Positions 4,744 through 5,980 of a stretch of DNA of 5,980 nt are shown in pieces. Position numbers and translations under genes: made by a program. Source of the stretch: an uncultured Ruminococcus sp. (lineage in GTDB: Bacteria; Bacillota; Clostridia; Oscillospirales; Ruminococcaceae); contig CANQCJ010000138.1 of assembly GCA_947589205.1 (NCBI GenBank), forward strand, positions 1 through 5,980, given 5' to 3'. The notes under the pieces were generated by a model that was not told the DNA's origin, made no database searches, and was given only the letters and a program-made list of their open reading frames with translations. The stretch's first letter is position 1. Each line of letters opens with the position of its first letter.

Positions 4744-5980
4744 CTATTTAATAAACTGCATTCCTTCTCCGTCAACATATCTGTATTCGACCATAAGTCC
4801 CGCGTTTAATATCTCATCTCTCAGCGCTTCCGCGTCCGCACGGGGAATGAGAATATCTATCGCGTAGTCGAACGTTTCATAGTCATAATATGCGTCCGTC
4901 ACGCCGTATTTTTCAATGTCGTCTTCGTCCTCATCGGTCATGTAATAGTAAGAAGCGGCAAACTGCACCGAGCGCATATCCTTATCCGAATAAATTTCCG
5001 GCTCATAGGTAAGCCCTATATCGTTCAAAAAGTACCTTATCCCGCGCGGAGACTTTTTGACATATTTGCGCACGATGTCAAGAGCTTTTGTAAAGCTCTG
5101 CTTGTCGTTGGCGTTTGTGGAGGTATTTGTAAAGGTCTGATAGTCATCCTCGTCCTCCGCGTCCTCATAAAAATCGGGATCCCCATAATACGCCGTATCG
5201 TACATACTGTAGCCGTAATGCGTCCAGCTGTCTCCCGGGTCTATGGACATATTCATTTTGAAGGCTTTGTCCGGGGCCTTGTCAAGATCCTTCGGCTCAA
5301 GGTATGCATAGCCGAAGCCGTAGGTGACGTAGGAAATATATGCGGCGATAAGGAACACAGCGTTCGCGCCGACATATTTGGCTATCCAGATAAAGAAGTT
5401 TTTGAAGCTCATCTTGGCGCGGGTGACGATTATGTTTATTACGATAAACGCTATCGCCGTAAATACGAACGATGTTTTAAAGCTGCTTTGGTAAAGATTT
5501 ACTCCGCTTATCGTGAAAACTATCAGCAGCATCGCCGCTTCAAAGAAAGCCTTGAACGCTATCGGCTTGCCTACGGTCTTTCCGTCACGCTTTTTGTAGA
5601 TAAACACGCAGACTAACATCAATATCAATGATATAACGCAGTTTAAGCAGTACATCAGCGCGCTGATCTTATCGCCTTCCATGCCGTAAGCCGCAGCCTG
5701 ACCAATACCCGCCAGCGTCCAGACCTCGGGGTGTTCCACACCGAGCGCACCGCCGTAAAGTACGCCCGCAGGCTCTGCCATAAATTTTTCCGAGAACATC
5801 TCGGGTAACATACTTAATGTTATTGCAAATATCCCGGTAAAGTAAATGCTCTCTGCAAAAGACCCGGTACAGCAGCAGCAAAATACCGCAATCGCGTCAA
5901 TGAACAGCGCCGCAGCTATAGATATAAGGTAGATATATGCGATATCCGGTATCCAGCTCATGCCCAGTCCGCCGACCGCC
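4744..5980 (-). CDS. Multi-pass membrane protein, probable ABC-2-type transporter permease, C-terminal 411 residues (5' truncated)
   Basis: The frame stays open to the window edge. The ATG at 5961 has no Shine-Dalgarno, and in-frame residues AVGGLG precede it, so it is probably internal. Numbering from that Met, hydrophobic segments lie at about 7-28, 38-54, 98-121, 138-155, 163-180 and 189-212, followed by a long soluble domain (about 215-405) with acidic runs at 255-263 and 323-329. The pattern of a membrane segment, then YKKRDGKTVGKPIAF (122-136), then further membrane segments and a C-terminal extracytoplasmic domain, resembles Firmicutes ABC-2 permeases of the YtrC/YtrD kind with a DUF6449-like tail; such genes usually follow a GntR regulator and an ATPase gene, which would be beyond 5980. 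A run of four cysteines (28-31) ends the first segment. It is closed by its own terminator, so it is not co-transcribed with the cellulase. The membrane location is firm; the family is tentative. Confidence 0.6.
   Translation of the reverse strand, partial: AVGGLGMSWIPDIAYIYLISIAAALFIDAIAVFCCCCTGSFAESIYFTGIFAITLSMLPEMFSEKFMAEPAGVLYGGALGVEHPEVWTLAGIGQAAAYGMEGDKISALMYCLNCVISLILMLVCVFIYKKRDGKTVGKPIAFKAFFEAAMLLIVFTISGVNLYQSSFKTSFVFTAIAFIVINIIVTRAKMSFKNFFIWIAKYVGANAVFLIAAYISYVTYGFGYAYLEPKDLDKAPDKAFKMNMSIDPGDSWTHYGYSMYDTAYYGDPDFYEDAEDEDDYQTFTNTSTNANDKQSFTKALDIVRKYVKKSPRGIRYFLNDIGLTYEPEIYSDKDMRSVQFAASYYYMTDEDEDDIEKYGVTDAYYDYETFDYAIDILIPRADAEALRDEILNAGLMVEYRYVDGEGMQFIK

Noticed and set aside
5218..5616. 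Plus-strand open frame of 132 codons
   Set aside because: Antisense to the permease-like gene, with no ribosome site and no recognisable sequence.
5866..5877. TGC triplet run as a microsatellite
   Set aside because: Only three perfect units plus one variant; too short to call a repeat locus, so noted only as a Cys cluster.

Overview
The window reads as a chromosomal fragment from a Gram-positive, polysaccharide-degrading anaerobe of the Ruminococcus / Oscillospiraceae type. This is an inference. It rests on the GH5 subfamily-4-like endoglucanase joined to Ig-like and fibronectin-III modules typical of rumen and gut Firmicutes, an MnmM (YtqB-type) tRNA methyltransferase, a lipobox lipoprotein, strong AGGAG Shine-Dalgarno sites and sigma-A-type promoters. 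No species can be named from the sequence alone.

All five complete or partial genes with a recognisable reading frame and start, plus the truncated recQ, lie on the minus strand. From right to left (the direction of transcription): (1) 5980-4744, the C-terminal part of a multi-pass membrane protein, probably an ABC-2-type permease subunit, cut by the window edge and closed by a hairpin terminator at about 4685-4716. (2) 4580-2283, a secreted modular GH5 endoglucanase with its own extended -10 promoter (4655-4627) and a 7-bp dyad at the transcription start, ended by a terminator at about 2239-2201. (3) A four-gene operon starting at a second, very similar promoter (2270-2242): an unknown membrane protein (2184-1600), an unknown lipoprotein (1587-847), mnmM (845-276) and recQ (279 to beyond base 1). 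Its genes are separated by 12 bp, 1 bp and a 4-bp ATGA overlap, so translational coupling is likely.

The cellulase is a self-contained single-gene unit for extracellular beta-glucan breakdown. The downstream operon mixes envelope proteins of unknown function with tRNA modification and DNA repair, and no shared pathway is evident. The most distinctive points are the cellulase terminator, whose hairpin sits on the predicted start site of the next operon; the strong charge contrast between the acidic catalytic module and basic FN3 tail of the cellulase; and a sharp rise in GC inside recQ near the left edge. I found no CRISPR array, RNA gene, insertion sequence or clear novel defence system.
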